Shown: positions 16,387 to 23,497 of the stretch, one piece after another
How the letters are laid out: each line of letters begins with the position of its first letter
Position numbering within the stretch: position 1 is the first letter of the stretch
Assembly (NCBI GenBank): GCA_017428285.1
Contig: JAFRRE010000057.1
Span: 1-33,057 of the forward strand
Length of the DNA: 33,057 bases
Direction: 5' to 3'
From: Bacteroidales bacterium
GTDB taxonomy: Bacteria; Bacteroidota; Bacteroidia; Bacteroidales; F082
Notes under the pieces: model-generated
The model's database searches: none
What the model saw: the letters and a program-made list of their open reading frames with translations, nothing else
What the model was told of the DNA's origin: nothing
Position numbers and translations under genes: made by a program

Positions 16387-17160
16387 TTATGCGTTTAACC
16401 CGCCCAACAAGAACGTGACATCAGAGTTCGGGTCAATCTCGACCGATTCCTTGCCATAGCGCATAACGACCATCTTCTTGCCGCCCTTCAGCCACATCTT
16501 TTCATCGACCACCCACAATGCCGTGGCCTCGCGCAGGCCCACCACCGTCATATCCTGGTTGACAGCCAGATACTCGTTGATGCGGTCTTGGCGCGTCTCG
16601 CCGCCATGCTTGATCATCTTGTCGATTTCAGGGTGCGGGTCAAGATAGTGCGGATTGATTTGGAAAGGCACCAGGTTGAGGCACTTGAACGAAGCCGGTT
16701 GCACAATCGGCATGTCATTGGTGGTGCACAACGTCGGGCAAGCCACATTGGAGCCCGCACTCCAGCCCATGTAAGGCACACCGGCAAGGGCGCGTTCGCG
16801 GATGGCGTCCATCAAACCGTAACGGTGCATCTCTGCCACCAGATGGAAGGTGTTGCCACCGCCTACTACGATGCAGTCGGCCTCGCGGACGGCTTTCACC
16901 TTGTCATCGAAATGGTGTACCGAAGTAAAGTTCTCCAAGCCGAACTTGGTGCGGAACACATTCCTCACCTTCGACTCGTATGCGTCGTAGCTCTCGGGAT
17001 AGACCATGCCGCCGATGTTGACACCCGCGAATGGCACAAAGATGATGCGGCTATCCTTATTAATATGGTTCTGCAAGCAGAACAACTCGATTTGGGTCGA
17101 GGCCCAAGCCAGATAATTCTCGCCAAAGTTGGTCGAATTGCTGATCAGTAATAATCTCAT
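16387..17160 (-). CDS. pepE: Peptidase E (alpha-aspartyl dipeptidase, family S51)
   Basis: This 257-residue enzyme hydrolyses dipeptides with N-terminal Asp (Asp-X), a cytoplasmic step of peptide use. The nucleophile is Ser134 in GWSAGSN, preceded by the VVGGGNTFHLV loop. The N-terminal MRLLLISNSTNFGENYL and the INPHYLDPHPEI and GLREATALWV stretches match the family. Length is slightly above the 229 residues of the enterobacterial enzyme, with the extra residues near the C-terminus. It is transcribed alone from a Bacteroidota promoter just upstream and converges with the TerB-domain gene across a REPIN-like repeat. Confidence 0.94.
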   Translation of the reverse strand: MRLLLISNSTNFGENYLAWASTQIELFCLQNHINKDSRIIFVPFAGVNIGGMVYPESYDAYESKVRNVFRTKFGLENFTSVHHFDDKVKAVREADCIVVGGGNTFHLVAEMHRYGLMDAIRERALAGVPYMGWSAGSNVACPTLCTTNDMPIVQPASFKCLNLVPFQINPHYLDPHPEIDKMIKHGGETRQDRINEYLAVNQDMTVVGLREATALWVVDEKMWLKGGKKMVVMRYGKESVEIDPNSDVTFLLGGLNA

Positions 17161-17187
17161 AGTGTAAAATGTTGGTTAACGATGGCG

Positions 17188-17220
17188 CAAAGATAGCAAA
17201 AAAGCGATTGTATTCACAAG
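17188..17220 (-). promoter_or_regulatory. Promoter of pepE
   Basis: Minus strand CTTG (17217-17220), 21 bp, then TATCTTTG (17188-17195), 28 bp before the ATG. Confidence 0.65.
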
Positions 17221-17291
17221 AAAGCATCGAAATCACATTCCTTGGGACAAAAATATTAATTTGATTATCAAATATTTGCATAAAACAACAA

Positions 17292-17309
17292 AAATTTTCA
17301 TGAAAATTT
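17292..17309. repeat. 18-bp perfect palindrome at the tRNA-Arg promoter
   Basis: AAATTTTCATGAAAATTT is its own reverse complement and overlaps the -33 TTTG (17307-17310) of the tRNA-Arg promoter. A dimeric repressor or activator could bind here, but AT-rich palindromes also occur by chance. Confidence 0.5.
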
Positions 17310-17340
17310 GCTTGCATGAATGAAAAAAGCTGTACTTTTG
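17307..17340 (+). promoter_or_regulatory. Promoter of tRNA-Arg
   Basis: TTTG (17307-17310), 22 bp, then TACTTTTG (17333-17340), matching TAnnTTTG. The tRNA begins 18 bp after the -7 box, leaving a short 5' leader for RNase P. Confidence 0.7.
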
Positions 17341-17357
17341 CAGTGTCAAAAACGACT

Positions 17358-17431
17358 GGACTAGTAGCTCAATTGGATAGAGTCCCTGACTACGGATCAG
17401 GCGGTTGTGGGTTCGACTCCCGCCTAGTTCA
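17358..17431 (+). tRNA. tRNA-Arg, anticodon ACG
   Basis: A full cloverleaf of 74 bases is visible. The acceptor is GGACTAG with CTAGTTC (one G-U pair) and the D-arm is GCTC/GAGT. The anticodon stem CCTGA/TCAGG encloses loop CTACGGA with anticodon ACG, whose A34 is normally edited to inosine to read CGN codons. The T-arm is GTGGG/CCCGC with TTCGACT and the discriminator is A. The CCA end is not encoded. Confidence 0.95.
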
Positions 17432-17434
17432 CTT

Positions 17435-17462
17435 AAAGGTTCCGCAAAAAGAACCTTTTTTT
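17435..17462 (+). terminator. Intrinsic terminator between tRNA-Arg and tRNA-Glu
   Basis: AAAGGTTC (17435-17442) pairs with GAACCTTT (17451-17458) around an 8-base loop, followed directly by more T. The T-run ends at 17462, immediately before tRNA-Glu. Confidence 0.75.
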
Positions 17463-17534
17463 GGCCCATTCGACTAGCGGTTAGGTCGTAAGTTTCTCAC
17501 ACTTAAAACAGCGGTTCGATTCCGCTATGGGCTA
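17463..17534 (+). tRNA. tRNA-Glu, anticodon CTC
   Basis: A cloverleaf of 72 bases: acceptor GGCCCAT with ATGGGCT (one G-U pair), D-arm GACT/GGTC, and anticodon stem TAAGT/ACTTA around loop TTCTCAC with anticodon CTC for GAG codons. The T-arm is AGCGG/CCGCT with TTCGATT, discriminator A, and no encoded CCA. It starts right after a terminator T-run, so it either depends on readthrough from tRNA-Arg or on a promoter I cannot see. Confidence 0.93.
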
Positions 17535-17571
17535 CAAAAGAGCTGTAAATCAAAGATTTACAGCTCTTTTG
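17535..17571 (+). terminator. Strong terminator after tRNA-Glu
   Basis: A perfect 17-bp stem (17535-17551 with 17555-17571) encloses a three-base AAA loop. The 3' arm carries a run of four T before G. It follows the tRNA discriminator base directly. Confidence 0.85.
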
Positions 17572-17654
17572 CTTTACATCAAGCATCACCCATTTCAAAA
17601 AACATGCCCGCAAAAACGCAGCAATTTGTCAACCGATTCGGATGCAGCGCAAAA

Positions 17655-18761
17655 CTAATTCCTCTTATCAATCAAATAGATGCAATAGCTCAACTCCCCT
17701 ATTTCAAACGAACCGTTTTTGCTTAGCCTTTTCATCTCACTCTTTGACGTGCTCAATTTCTTCTGATCATCATTAGCCTTGAACTTGCTGAGGCCATCGA
17801 CAACCTTCTTGAAATCATTTTGGATATTTACACTGTCAAACAATGCGTCTTTAAGTTGGATCACTTGATCGACGTTGCCTTCTCTCAAAGCATCAAACAA
17901 CGCCCTGTACTCCGGAGTCCTAAGGCTATCCACATTCCATTTCTTCTCCCGCTTCAAATAGTCAATGTCATGCTGGTGATCGGAATCTGCTACCTTGACA
18001 GCCTCTGGCGCAACAGTCGCTGGCTCTTCATCACCTTGAGGGGCAGTTGCCTGCTCTTCCGCCAGTGATTCAGCCTCAGCTGGGGCTTCACCTTGATTAT
18101 CAACTGGATCTTCAAATTGATCATCAAACGAACCATCGAGTTGGGATACAGTCTTAGCCTTGAACGGCCAAGGCGTTTTTTCGTAGACGTATTTGGAAAC
18201 ACAGGCATATATGCCATATCCCAGAAGCAACAAGAGCAGCAAAAGTAACCATTTCCGATTCCCTGAAGAACGTCTTCCATAGCTTCTAAAAACAGACCGT
18301 CTCTCCACCACGGTGTGAATGGGTTCGTTTTTCACCTTTTCCACAGGTTTTCCATGAACCCTAATATAAATTGTCCTGTTAGTGTTATTAATCTCATAGT
18401 CATACGTTCCCCATTTCGTTCTTACCTCCGAAGGGTTCATGGTCTCCGTGGCATCGAATTCGGCAATTCCAATCCTAAAGACCACCTTATATCGTACCGG
18501 CTCCAAAACAACCGTAAAAGCATCTTCCTTGACATCTTCAAGCCGAAATTCAATCTGTTTCTTTTCAAATTTGTCCCCTCTCGGTATCACAACCACCACT
18601 ATTGTCTCAGAATAATCCTCGGCAACAAACAACTTGCTGCCCTCAATTCTCACCTGATCTTGACCAAGGGGTTTATCCAACTTGAATTCATCGACAACAT
18701 TCCCAAATTTGTCTTGGCAACGGATTTCAATGGCTTTTTCTATCAAGTTAACTGGATCCAT
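17655..18761 (-). CDS. Single-pass membrane protein of unknown function
   Basis: I do not recognise this 368-residue protein. The first 170 residues are a beta-rich soluble region (IYIRVHGKPV near 131-140) ending in a basic stretch (RRSSGNRK). A single membrane helix at 171-187 (WLLLLLLLLLGYGIYAC) follows. After it come a linker at about 205-260 rich in Glu, Ala and Pro and a charged helical domain with DIDYLKREKKWNVDSLRTPEYRALFD. With no signal peptide and basic residues before the helix, the N-terminal part probably lies in the cytoplasm and the C-terminal domain outside. The layout resembles bacterial membrane proteins that link inner-side sensing to an envelope domain, but this is inference. 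A -7 box (TATATTTG, 18840-18847) lies 79 bp upstream. Confidence 0.8.
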   Translation of the reverse strand: MDPVNLIEKAIEIRCQDKFGNVVDEFKLDKPLGQDQVRIEGSKLFVAEDYSETIVVVVIPRGDKFEKKQIEFRLEDVKEDAFTVVLEPVRYKVVFRIGIAEFDATETMNPSEVRTKWGTYDYEINNTNRTIYIRVHGKPVEKVKNEPIHTVVERRSVFRSYGRRSSGNRKWLLLLLLLLLGYGIYACVSKYVYEKTPWPFKAKTVSQLDGSFDDQFEDPVDNQGEAPAEAESLAEEQATAPQGDEEPATVAPEAVKVADSDHQHDIDYLKREKKWNVDSLRTPEYRALFDALREGNVDQVIQLKDALFDSVNIQNDFKKVVDGLSKFKANDDQKKLSTSKSEMKRLSKNGSFEIGELSYCIYLIDKRN

Positions 18762-18839
18762 AATATTTTGATTTTAAACAGATTATTAAAAAGAAAAACT
18801 AAAAAGGCCACCTAATTGACATGGTTCTGTTTTATTGTG

Positions 18840-18847
18840 CAAATATA
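18840..18847 (-). promoter_or_regulatory. -7 element of the single-pass membrane protein gene
   Basis: Minus-strand TATATTTG matches TAnnTTTG exactly, 79 bp before the ATG at 18761; no clear -33 box. It separates this gene's transcript from the upstream candidate small RNA. Confidence 0.55.
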
Positions 18848-18904
18848 TGAACAATTCAGTATTTTTTCACCCTTGGCGACAAAAAAATTCAGCCCTCGAC
18901 ACCC

Positions 18905-19010
18905 CATAACAAGAAAATCCCGGCGAAGCCAGGATTTTCAAGAACCAAAAACCAAAATTTATGAAACCTTTTACTTGTAGCCACTCGGCTACAGGTCTTT
19001 ATGATAAGAA
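18905..19010 (-). ncRNA. Candidate small RNA with its own promoter and terminator
   Basis: In the 384-base gap without a gene, the minus strand has a -7 box TATTTTTG (19017-19024), then about 70 transcribed bases. These include the hairpin TGTAGCC-GAGT-GGCTACA (about 18976-18993) and a low-structure stretch with TTTTGG repeated. The transcript would end in a terminator hairpin at 18913-18939 and a T-rich tail. No gene starts inside this unit on the minus strand, and the next gene has its own -7 box. A plus-strand reading frame of about 55 codons starting at 18961 is not convincing. The family is unknown to me; it could match a Bacteroidales RNA family I have not recalled. Confidence 0.55.
18913..18939 (-). 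terminator. Terminator of the candidate small RNA
   Basis: Minus strand GAAAATCCTGGC pairs with GCCGGGATTTTC as a 12-bp stem (one T-G pair) around loop TTC; the stem's own TTTTC and the following TTGTT give the U-rich end. Confidence 0.7.
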
Positions 19011-19016
19011 CCGCTG

Positions 19017-19046
19017 CAAAAATACATTTTTTTTGGAATATGCAAG
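19017..19046 (-). promoter_or_regulatory. Promoter of the candidate small RNA
   Basis: Minus strand CTTG (19043-19046), 18 bp, then TATTTTTG (19017-19024). The -7 box is perfect; the spacing is shorter than at the other promoters here. Confidence 0.5.
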
Positions 19047-19086
19047 CCCTTTGATGAAAAAAATTGACTTTTTACCTCTTTTTCTC

Positions 19087-19117
19087 TTGACAGAAACAGT
19101 TTTTCCCCTTATATTTG
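19087..19117 (+). promoter_or_regulatory. Promoter of the 79-residue protein gene
   Basis: TTG (19087-19089), 20 bp, then TATATTTG (19110-19117), a perfect TAnnTTTG, 28 bp before the ATG. Confidence 0.65.
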
Positions 19118-19145
19118 CAACCTAAAACGCAAAACAAATCGTACT

Positions 19146-19385
19146 ATGGGAAAATTCATGGACAAGCTCACTGAAGCCATCATCAAGAACGACGGCCTCT
19201 CCGAAACCGAAGCAAAAGCCAAGCTCAACTTGGTTTACATCAAGATGAACCAATCCGAAATCAAGGATTTTGTAGACGAATATGTCGACTGGCTCATGAA
19301 CGAAAAGAAGCTGAACTATAAGGCCATCCTACAAACGCCCGACAATCAGCTGCACGACATGTACCTGTCAGAGTTCAAACACTGA
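19146..19385 (+). CDS. Small conserved-looking helical protein, function unknown
   Basis: This 79-residue protein is charged and predicted mainly helical: KFMDKLTEAIIKNDGLSETEAKAKL, then YIKMNQSEIKDFVDEYVDWLMNEKKLNY. It has no signal peptide, cysteines or membrane segment. I do not recognise a family. It is convincing as a gene because a perfect Bacteroidota promoter precedes it at a normal distance and a strong bidirectional terminator follows 17 bases after the stop. Such solo, well-promoted small proteins are often abundant in the cell, but no function should be assigned. Confidence 0.75.
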   Translation: MGKFMDKLTEAIIKNDGLSETEAKAKLNLVYIKMNQSEIKDFVDEYVDWLMNEKKLNYKAILQTPDNQLHDMYLSEFKH

Positions 19386-19401
19386 TTCTTTACAACACCA
19401 C

Positions 19402-19446
19402 AAAACACGTCCATATCATTCCATCGGAAATCTATGGACGTGTTTT
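19402..19446. terminator. Bidirectional terminator between the small protein gene and the EcsC gene
   Basis: A 14-bp perfect stem (19402-19415 with 19433-19446) with a 17-base loop. It has T-runs on both strands (TTTTTT on plus, TTTT on minus) and sits between convergent genes. Confidence 0.85.
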
Positions 19447-19463
19447 TTATTGATGTTCCAACT

Positions 19464-20216
19464 TCATTCAATACGCTTGATTGGGAAGTGGCGCATGTCA
19501 TACAACTCATCAAGGTGCTTCTTGAGCCGACGCGCCATGGGACGGAAGGTATAGTAGGTGATGGTGGCCGAGATAGGTGCACCCACTAAAGGTATCACCT
19601 TTCCTACACCCTTCGCAAAACCTTCCTTGGTCATGCTGACGCCAATCCATTGCGCAATCTTGATGGCATATTTTGCCATGACCGTCTCCGAAATCTTGAT
19701 ACTCGCGGTCTTCGAGACCTGGGATACAACCTTTCCTATGGCCTCCACAGCCAACTTGTTGCCCATCGCCACACCCACAAACAGGGTCATAATGTTGAGC
19801 GACTCCTCATCCAACTGATTCTTGGCGTCGGTCAACGGTGGCCAGCCGTAGAGATAGAGGAGCTTTTGCATCAACGAGAGGATATGGCCGTAGAACTGCG
19901 CCAAATCGGTAGGAATGGTGCCCGCCATCCACCAGCCTCCAGGCAAGCCCATCAACGCCGATGTGCCGCTCACCATGGTCAGATGATAGCTGATGCATTG
20001 GTTGGCCAGTTTGTCAATCTCCTTTTTGGTCAGAACATTCAATGGACTCTCGTTGATGGCGGTAATCACCTCCATCGGGGTGCAGAATTTCGACAGTTCC
20101 TTGGTCAAGAACTCATCACGGTCAACCTTCACAAAAGGCATCTTCACGCTGGTGGCCAGCACCCTGTTCCACAGGGTCAAGCTCTGGGTGTTTTTTTCGT
20201 TGGTCGCTTCACTCAT
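19464..20216 (-). CDS. EcsC family protein
   Basis: This 250-residue protein matches the EcsC family: a helical core with SGTSALMGLPGGWWMAGTI, then PTDLAQFYGHILSLMQKLLYLYG and a Gly-rich IPLVGAPISATITYYTF segment near the C-terminus. The molecular function of the family is not settled; the name comes from the Bacillus ecs locus. The Gly-rich segments may associate with membrane. I start at the ATG at 20216 (MSEATNEK); a longer frame would need a TTG at 20228. It lies about 90 bp downstream of rarA on the same strand, across a GC-rich hairpin, and may be read from the rarA promoter. Confidence 0.88.
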   Translation of the reverse strand: MSEATNEKNTQSLTLWNRVLATSVKMPFVKVDRDEFLTKELSKFCTPMEVITAINESPLNVLTKKEIDKLANQCISYHLTMVSGTSALMGLPGGWWMAGTIPTDLAQFYGHILSLMQKLLYLYGWPPLTDAKNQLDEESLNIMTLFVGVAMGNKLAVEAIGKVVSQVSKTASIKISETVMAKYAIKIAQWIGVSMTKEGFAKGVGKVIPLVGAPISATITYYTFRPMARRLKKHLDELYDMRHFPIKRIE

Positions 20217-20254
20217 TGGTTTATTCAATTTGTTTTTACGAGTTTCGGCTGCCC

Positions 20255-20285
20255 AATCCCCCTACCCCCTTAGGAAGGGGGAATT
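20255..20285. repeat. C-rich hairpin repeat between rarA and the EcsC gene
   Basis: CCCCCTT (20265-20271) pairs with AAGGGGG (20275-20281) around loop AGG; an upstream AATCCCCC copy can pair with the same GGGGGAATT, giving two exclusive folds. Similar CCCCCTAnCCCCCT hairpins are, to my recollection, dispersed in Bacteroidota intergenic regions. It may weaken transcription between the two genes. Confidence 0.55.
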
Positions 20286-20307
20286 GTGACAGCCCTACAT
20301 CTCTAAA

Positions 20308-21591
20308 CTAATACCCATATTTCTCCTTCCATTTCTCCCTCAAATTCTTGCGTAATTCCCGTTCGCGAGGGTTATCTTGTGGTACATACAAAACCGTGCC
20401 AGAAATTTCAGTTGGCAAAAATTCTTGCTCCACAAAATTGCCCTCGTATGCATGGGCATACTTGTAACCATCATGATAGCCTAGGTCTTTCATCAATTTC
20501 GTCGGGGCGTTGCGCAGGTGCAAAGGCACGGGCAAGTCTCCCGTCTCGCGCACCAAGGCTTGCGCAGCATCAATGGCAGCCACGGCGGCATTGCTTTTCG
20601 GTGAGGAGGCCAAATAGGTCACGGTCTGCGAGAGGATGATACGGCTCTCGGGCCAACCAATCTTGTTGACAGCATCAAAGCAAGCATTGGCCAACAACAA
20701 GGCATTGGGATTGGCATTGCCGATGTCCTCCGAAGAGAGAATCAGCATACGGCGGGCGATGAAGAGCGGGTCCTCCCCTGCCTCTATCATGCGGGCGAGA
20801 TAATACAAGGCCGCATTGGGGTCGCTACCGCGCATCGACTTGATGAAGGCCGAGATGATGTCATAGTGCATCTCACCCTGCTTGTCGTATTTCACAAGGT
20901 TGCTCTGAATGCAGTCCGTGGTGAAGTCATTCGTAACAACCAGTTCCTCTGCAGCCATGTCCAAGTCGTTCAACGATGTGACGACCAACTCAATGGCATT
21001 GAGCAGCTTGCGCCCGTCGCCACCACTGATTTTCATTAACGCCTCAGGCTCCTTGACGGTGATTTTCTTGCCAAAATCGTACTCCAATGCCTTCACGGCC
21101 TTGGCCAAAAGGATTTCCAAATCTTCCTTCTCCAATGATTTGAGCACATACACCTGACAACGTGACAGCAAGGGCGAGATGACCTCAAACGAGGGATTCT
21201 CCGTCGTGGCACCAATCAAGGTGACCAAGCCACGCTCCACAGCACCTAACAAGGAGTCTTGCTGCGACTTGCTGAAGCGATGGATTTCATCGATAAATAA
21301 AATAGGTGCCTCGGGTGCCATACGTGCGCGGTCGATGACCTCGCGCACTTCCTTCACGCCACTGCTGACGGCACTCAGTTGAAAGAACTGCCGCTTCACC
21401 TGCTTGGAGATAATATAAGCCAAAGTGGTTTTGCCCACACCAGGAGGTCCCCAAAAAATCATTGATGGCACACGCCCGCTTTCGATGGCACGGCGCAACA
21501 CGGCGTTTTCACCGATAATGTGCTTCTGCCCGATGTAGTCGTCAAGCGTGGTCGGGCGCAGACGTTCCGCTAATGGGATGGTTGATTGCAT
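20308..21591 (-). CDS. rarA: Replication-associated recombination protein A (AAA ATPase)
   Basis: This 427-residue RarA/MgsA/WRNIP1-family ATPase acts at stalled replication forks. The N-terminal PLAERLRPTTLDDYIGQKHI is followed by Walker A (WGPPGVGKTTL), Walker B (ILFIDEIHRFSKSQQD), sensor-1 ATTENPSFE and the LLSRCQVY arginine-finger region. The C-terminal tetramerisation and lid domain contains ALYYLARMIEAGEDPLFIARR and ends KEKYGY. I chose the ATG at 21591 (MQSTIPLAERL); a longer frame starting at 21678 runs back through the promoter of this gene (TATCTTTG, 21607-21614) and is not credible. It is divergent from the secreted dipeptidase gene. Confidence 0.95.
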   Translation of the reverse strand: MQSTIPLAERLRPTTLDDYIGQKHIIGENAVLRRAIESGRVPSMIFWGPPGVGKTTLAYIISKQVKRQFFQLSAVSSGVKEVREVIDRARMAPEAPILFIDEIHRFSKSQQDSLLGAVERGLVTLIGATTENPSFEVISPLLSRCQVYVLKSLEKEDLEILLAKAVKALEYDFGKKITVKEPEALMKISGGDGRKLLNAIELVVTSLNDLDMAAEELVVTNDFTTDCIQSNLVKYDKQGEMHYDIISAFIKSMRGSDPNAALYYLARMIEAGEDPLFIARRMLILSSEDIGNANPNALLLANACFDAVNKIGWPESRIILSQTVTYLASSPKSNAAVAAIDAAQALVRETGDLPVPLHLRNAPTKLMKDLGYHDGYKYAHAYEGNFVEQEFLPTEISGTVLYVPQDNPRERELRKNLREKWKEKYGY

Positions 21592-21606
21592 TACATAAAT
21601 TTTTGG

Positions 21607-21614
21607 CAAAGATA
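21607..21614 (-). promoter_or_regulatory. -7 element of rarA
   Basis: Minus-strand TATCTTTG, 16 bp before the ATG at 21591; it supports that start over the upstream in-frame one. Confidence 0.55.
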
Positions 21615-21645
21615 ACACTTTTACAGGAAAAACCGACTTTTTCAC

Positions 21646-21653
21646 TACCTTTG
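21646..21653 (+). promoter_or_regulatory. -7 element of the C69 dipeptidase gene
   Basis: TACCTTTG matches TAnnTTTG, 43 bp before the ATG at 21697. It lies 32 bp from the opposing rarA element. Confidence 0.55.
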
Positions 21654-21696
21654 CACCAAAGAAATGTAAAACATTCAACGAAGTTAAATTTCACCA

Positions 21697-23421
21697 ATGA
21701 AAAACATCAAAACCCTTCTTTTTTTCGCCCTGCTTGCTGCCTTCGGGCAATCGCAGGCTTGCACCAATTTCTTGATCACCAAAGGCGCCAGCGTCGACGG
21801 CTCCAACTTCATCAGCTATTGCGCCGACTCGCACATCCGCTATGGTGAGCTCTACTTCACCCCTGCCGCCGACTGGCCGGCGGGCAGCATGCGTGTGTGC
21901 TACGACCGTGGCACCAATGCACCGCGTGGCAGCGTGCCACAACCGCCTCATACCTACCAAGTGGTGGGCTATATCAATGAGAACCAAGTGGCCCTCGGCG
22001 AAACCACCTTCGGTGGTCGTGAAGAGCTGATAGACCCGACGGGCATCGTGGATTACGGCAGCCTCATGTTCATCGCTTTGGAGCGCAGCAAGTCAGCCCG
22101 CGAAGCCATCAAAATCATGGCCGATTTGGTGGAAGCCTACGGCTACGGCTCTGACGGTGAGTCGTTCAGCATCAGCGATGCCAACGAGGTGTGGTACATG
22201 GAGATCATGCCCAAGGGCTTCACGCCACAGGTGACCAAGGCTGGCGACACCATCAATGCCGACCGAGGTGCAGTGTGGGTGGCTATCCGCATCCCCGACG
22301 GTTATGTGAGCGGTCACGCCAATGCCGCAAGAATCACTACCTTCCCTTTGCGCAACGGCAAGACCTCCATCACCGACAAGGACTGGAAAAAGCTTTATAA
22401 TGAGCAAGTTGAGGTGATTTACAAACACGACATCATCGACTTCGCCCGCCGCAAGGGCTATTTCAGCGGCAAGGACAAGGACTTTGATTTCTCCGCCGCC
22501 TATGCTCCCGTCGATTTCAGTGCTGCCCGTGTCTGCGACCTGCGCGTATGGACCATGTTCAACAAGGTCTGCGACGGCATGGACGAGTATTGGGACTATG
22601 TCACTGGCAAGGACTTGACACATCGTATGCCGCTGTATATCAAACCGAACCGAAAAATCAGTTTGAGCGACATGATGGCTTTCCAGCGCGACCACTTCCA
22701 AGGTACCGAGCTGGACAAGACCAAAGATGTGGGCGCAGGTCCCTTTGGCTCACCCTTCCGCTATAACCCACTTTATTGGGAATACGACGGCAAGCCCTAC
22801 CTCAACGAGCGCAGCATCGAGGTGGTGCAGACGGGTTTCTCCTTCATCGCGCAGAGCCGTTCGTGGTTGCCCAATCCCATCGGTGGCATCATTTGGTTCG
22901 GCGTGGATGACACCAACTCAACGGTTTACACGCCTTTCTATTGCTCCATCAGTGAGGTACCAATCGAATACCGTGTTGGCAACGGCGACATGCTAACCTA
23001 TAGTGACAATGCCGCTTTCTGGGTCTTCAACCGCTTGGCGCACTTCAAATACCTGTTTTACAACCGCGTGATAGATGACATCCAATTGGTTCAAAATGCA
23101 TTGGAAAGCGTTTATATGGAGCAGGTCAATTATGCCGATAACGAAGCCTTGAACCTTTACGAACAAGACCCAACCATGGCCATCGCCTACCTCACCGACT
23201 TCTCCAACCAAGCGGGACACAATACCGTGGCCACTTGGAAAGAACTGGACAACTACCTTTTAGTGAAATATTTGGACAGCAATGTGAAGCAAGAGGAAAA
23301 CGGTCAGTTCAAACGCAATGGTTACGGCTATCCAGCCAAGCCTAAGCAGCCTGGTTATCCCGATTCATGGAAAAAGGCTGTGATTGAGGAGACGGGTGAT
23401 CGTTTCAGAAGGCCTGAATGA
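21697..23421 (+). CDS. Secreted C69-family dipeptidase (Ntn hydrolase)
   Basis: This 574-residue protein is a C69/PepD-type peptidase. A signal peptide (MKNIKTLLFFALLAAFGQSQ) leads straight into Ala21-Cys22-Thr-Asn-Phe. Cys22 is the expected N-terminal nucleophile once the leader is removed, as in Ntn hydrolases. Further family stretches are KGASVDGSNFISY, PQPPHTYQVVGYINENQVALGE and NEVWYMEIM. It should act in the periplasm or outside the cell on dipeptides or small peptides. The presence of rarA next door is only a divergent-promoter arrangement. The C-terminus (KQPGYPDSWKKAVIEETGDRFRRPE) is the family's usual polar tail. Confidence 0.92.
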   Translation: MKNIKTLLFFALLAAFGQSQACTNFLITKGASVDGSNFISYCADSHIRYGELYFTPAADWPAGSMRVCYDRGTNAPRGSVPQPPHTYQVVGYINENQVALGETTFGGREELIDPTGIVDYGSLMFIALERSKSAREAIKIMADLVEAYGYGSDGESFSISDANEVWYMEIMPKGFTPQVTKAGDTINADRGAVWVAIRIPDGYVSGHANAARITTFPLRNGKTSITDKDWKKLYNEQVEVIYKHDIIDFARRKGYFSGKDKDFDFSAAYAPVDFSAARVCDLRVWTMFNKVCDGMDEYWDYVTGKDLTHRMPLYIKPNRKISLSDMMAFQRDHFQGTELDKTKDVGAGPFGSPFRYNPLYWEYDGKPYLNERSIEVVQTGFSFIAQSRSWLPNPIGGIIWFGVDDTNSTVYTPFYCSISEVPIEYRVGNGDMLTYSDNAAFWVFNRLAHFKYLFYNRVIDDIQLVQNALESVYMEQVNYADNEALNLYEQDPTMAIAYLTDFSNQAGHNTVATWKELDNYLLVKYLDSNVKQEENGQFKRNGYGYPAKPKQPGYPDSWKKAVIEETGDRFRRPE

Positions 23422-23476
23422 TTGTTTGAATTCATGTTTGTTGGGCTGTCTTTTCATGGCAGCCGCTGAAAAATGC

Positions 23477-23497
23477 GGCTGCCACAGTGTGGCAGCC
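23477..23497 (-). terminator. Terminator of the MauE/thioredoxin gene
   Basis: Minus strand GGCTGCCAC pairs with GTGGCAGCC around a three-base loop, followed by GCATTTTT. A second arm (23458-23466, GGCAGCCGC) can pair with 23475-23483 instead, giving an alternative hairpin for the plus strand, where no T-run follows. Confidence 0.75.

Noticed and set aside
18961..19128. Plus-strand open frame of about 55 codons starting ATGAAACC in the intergenic gap
   Set aside because: It overlaps both the candidate small RNA hairpin and the promoter of the 79-residue gene, and its sequence is Phe/Leu-rich without a signal-peptide layout.
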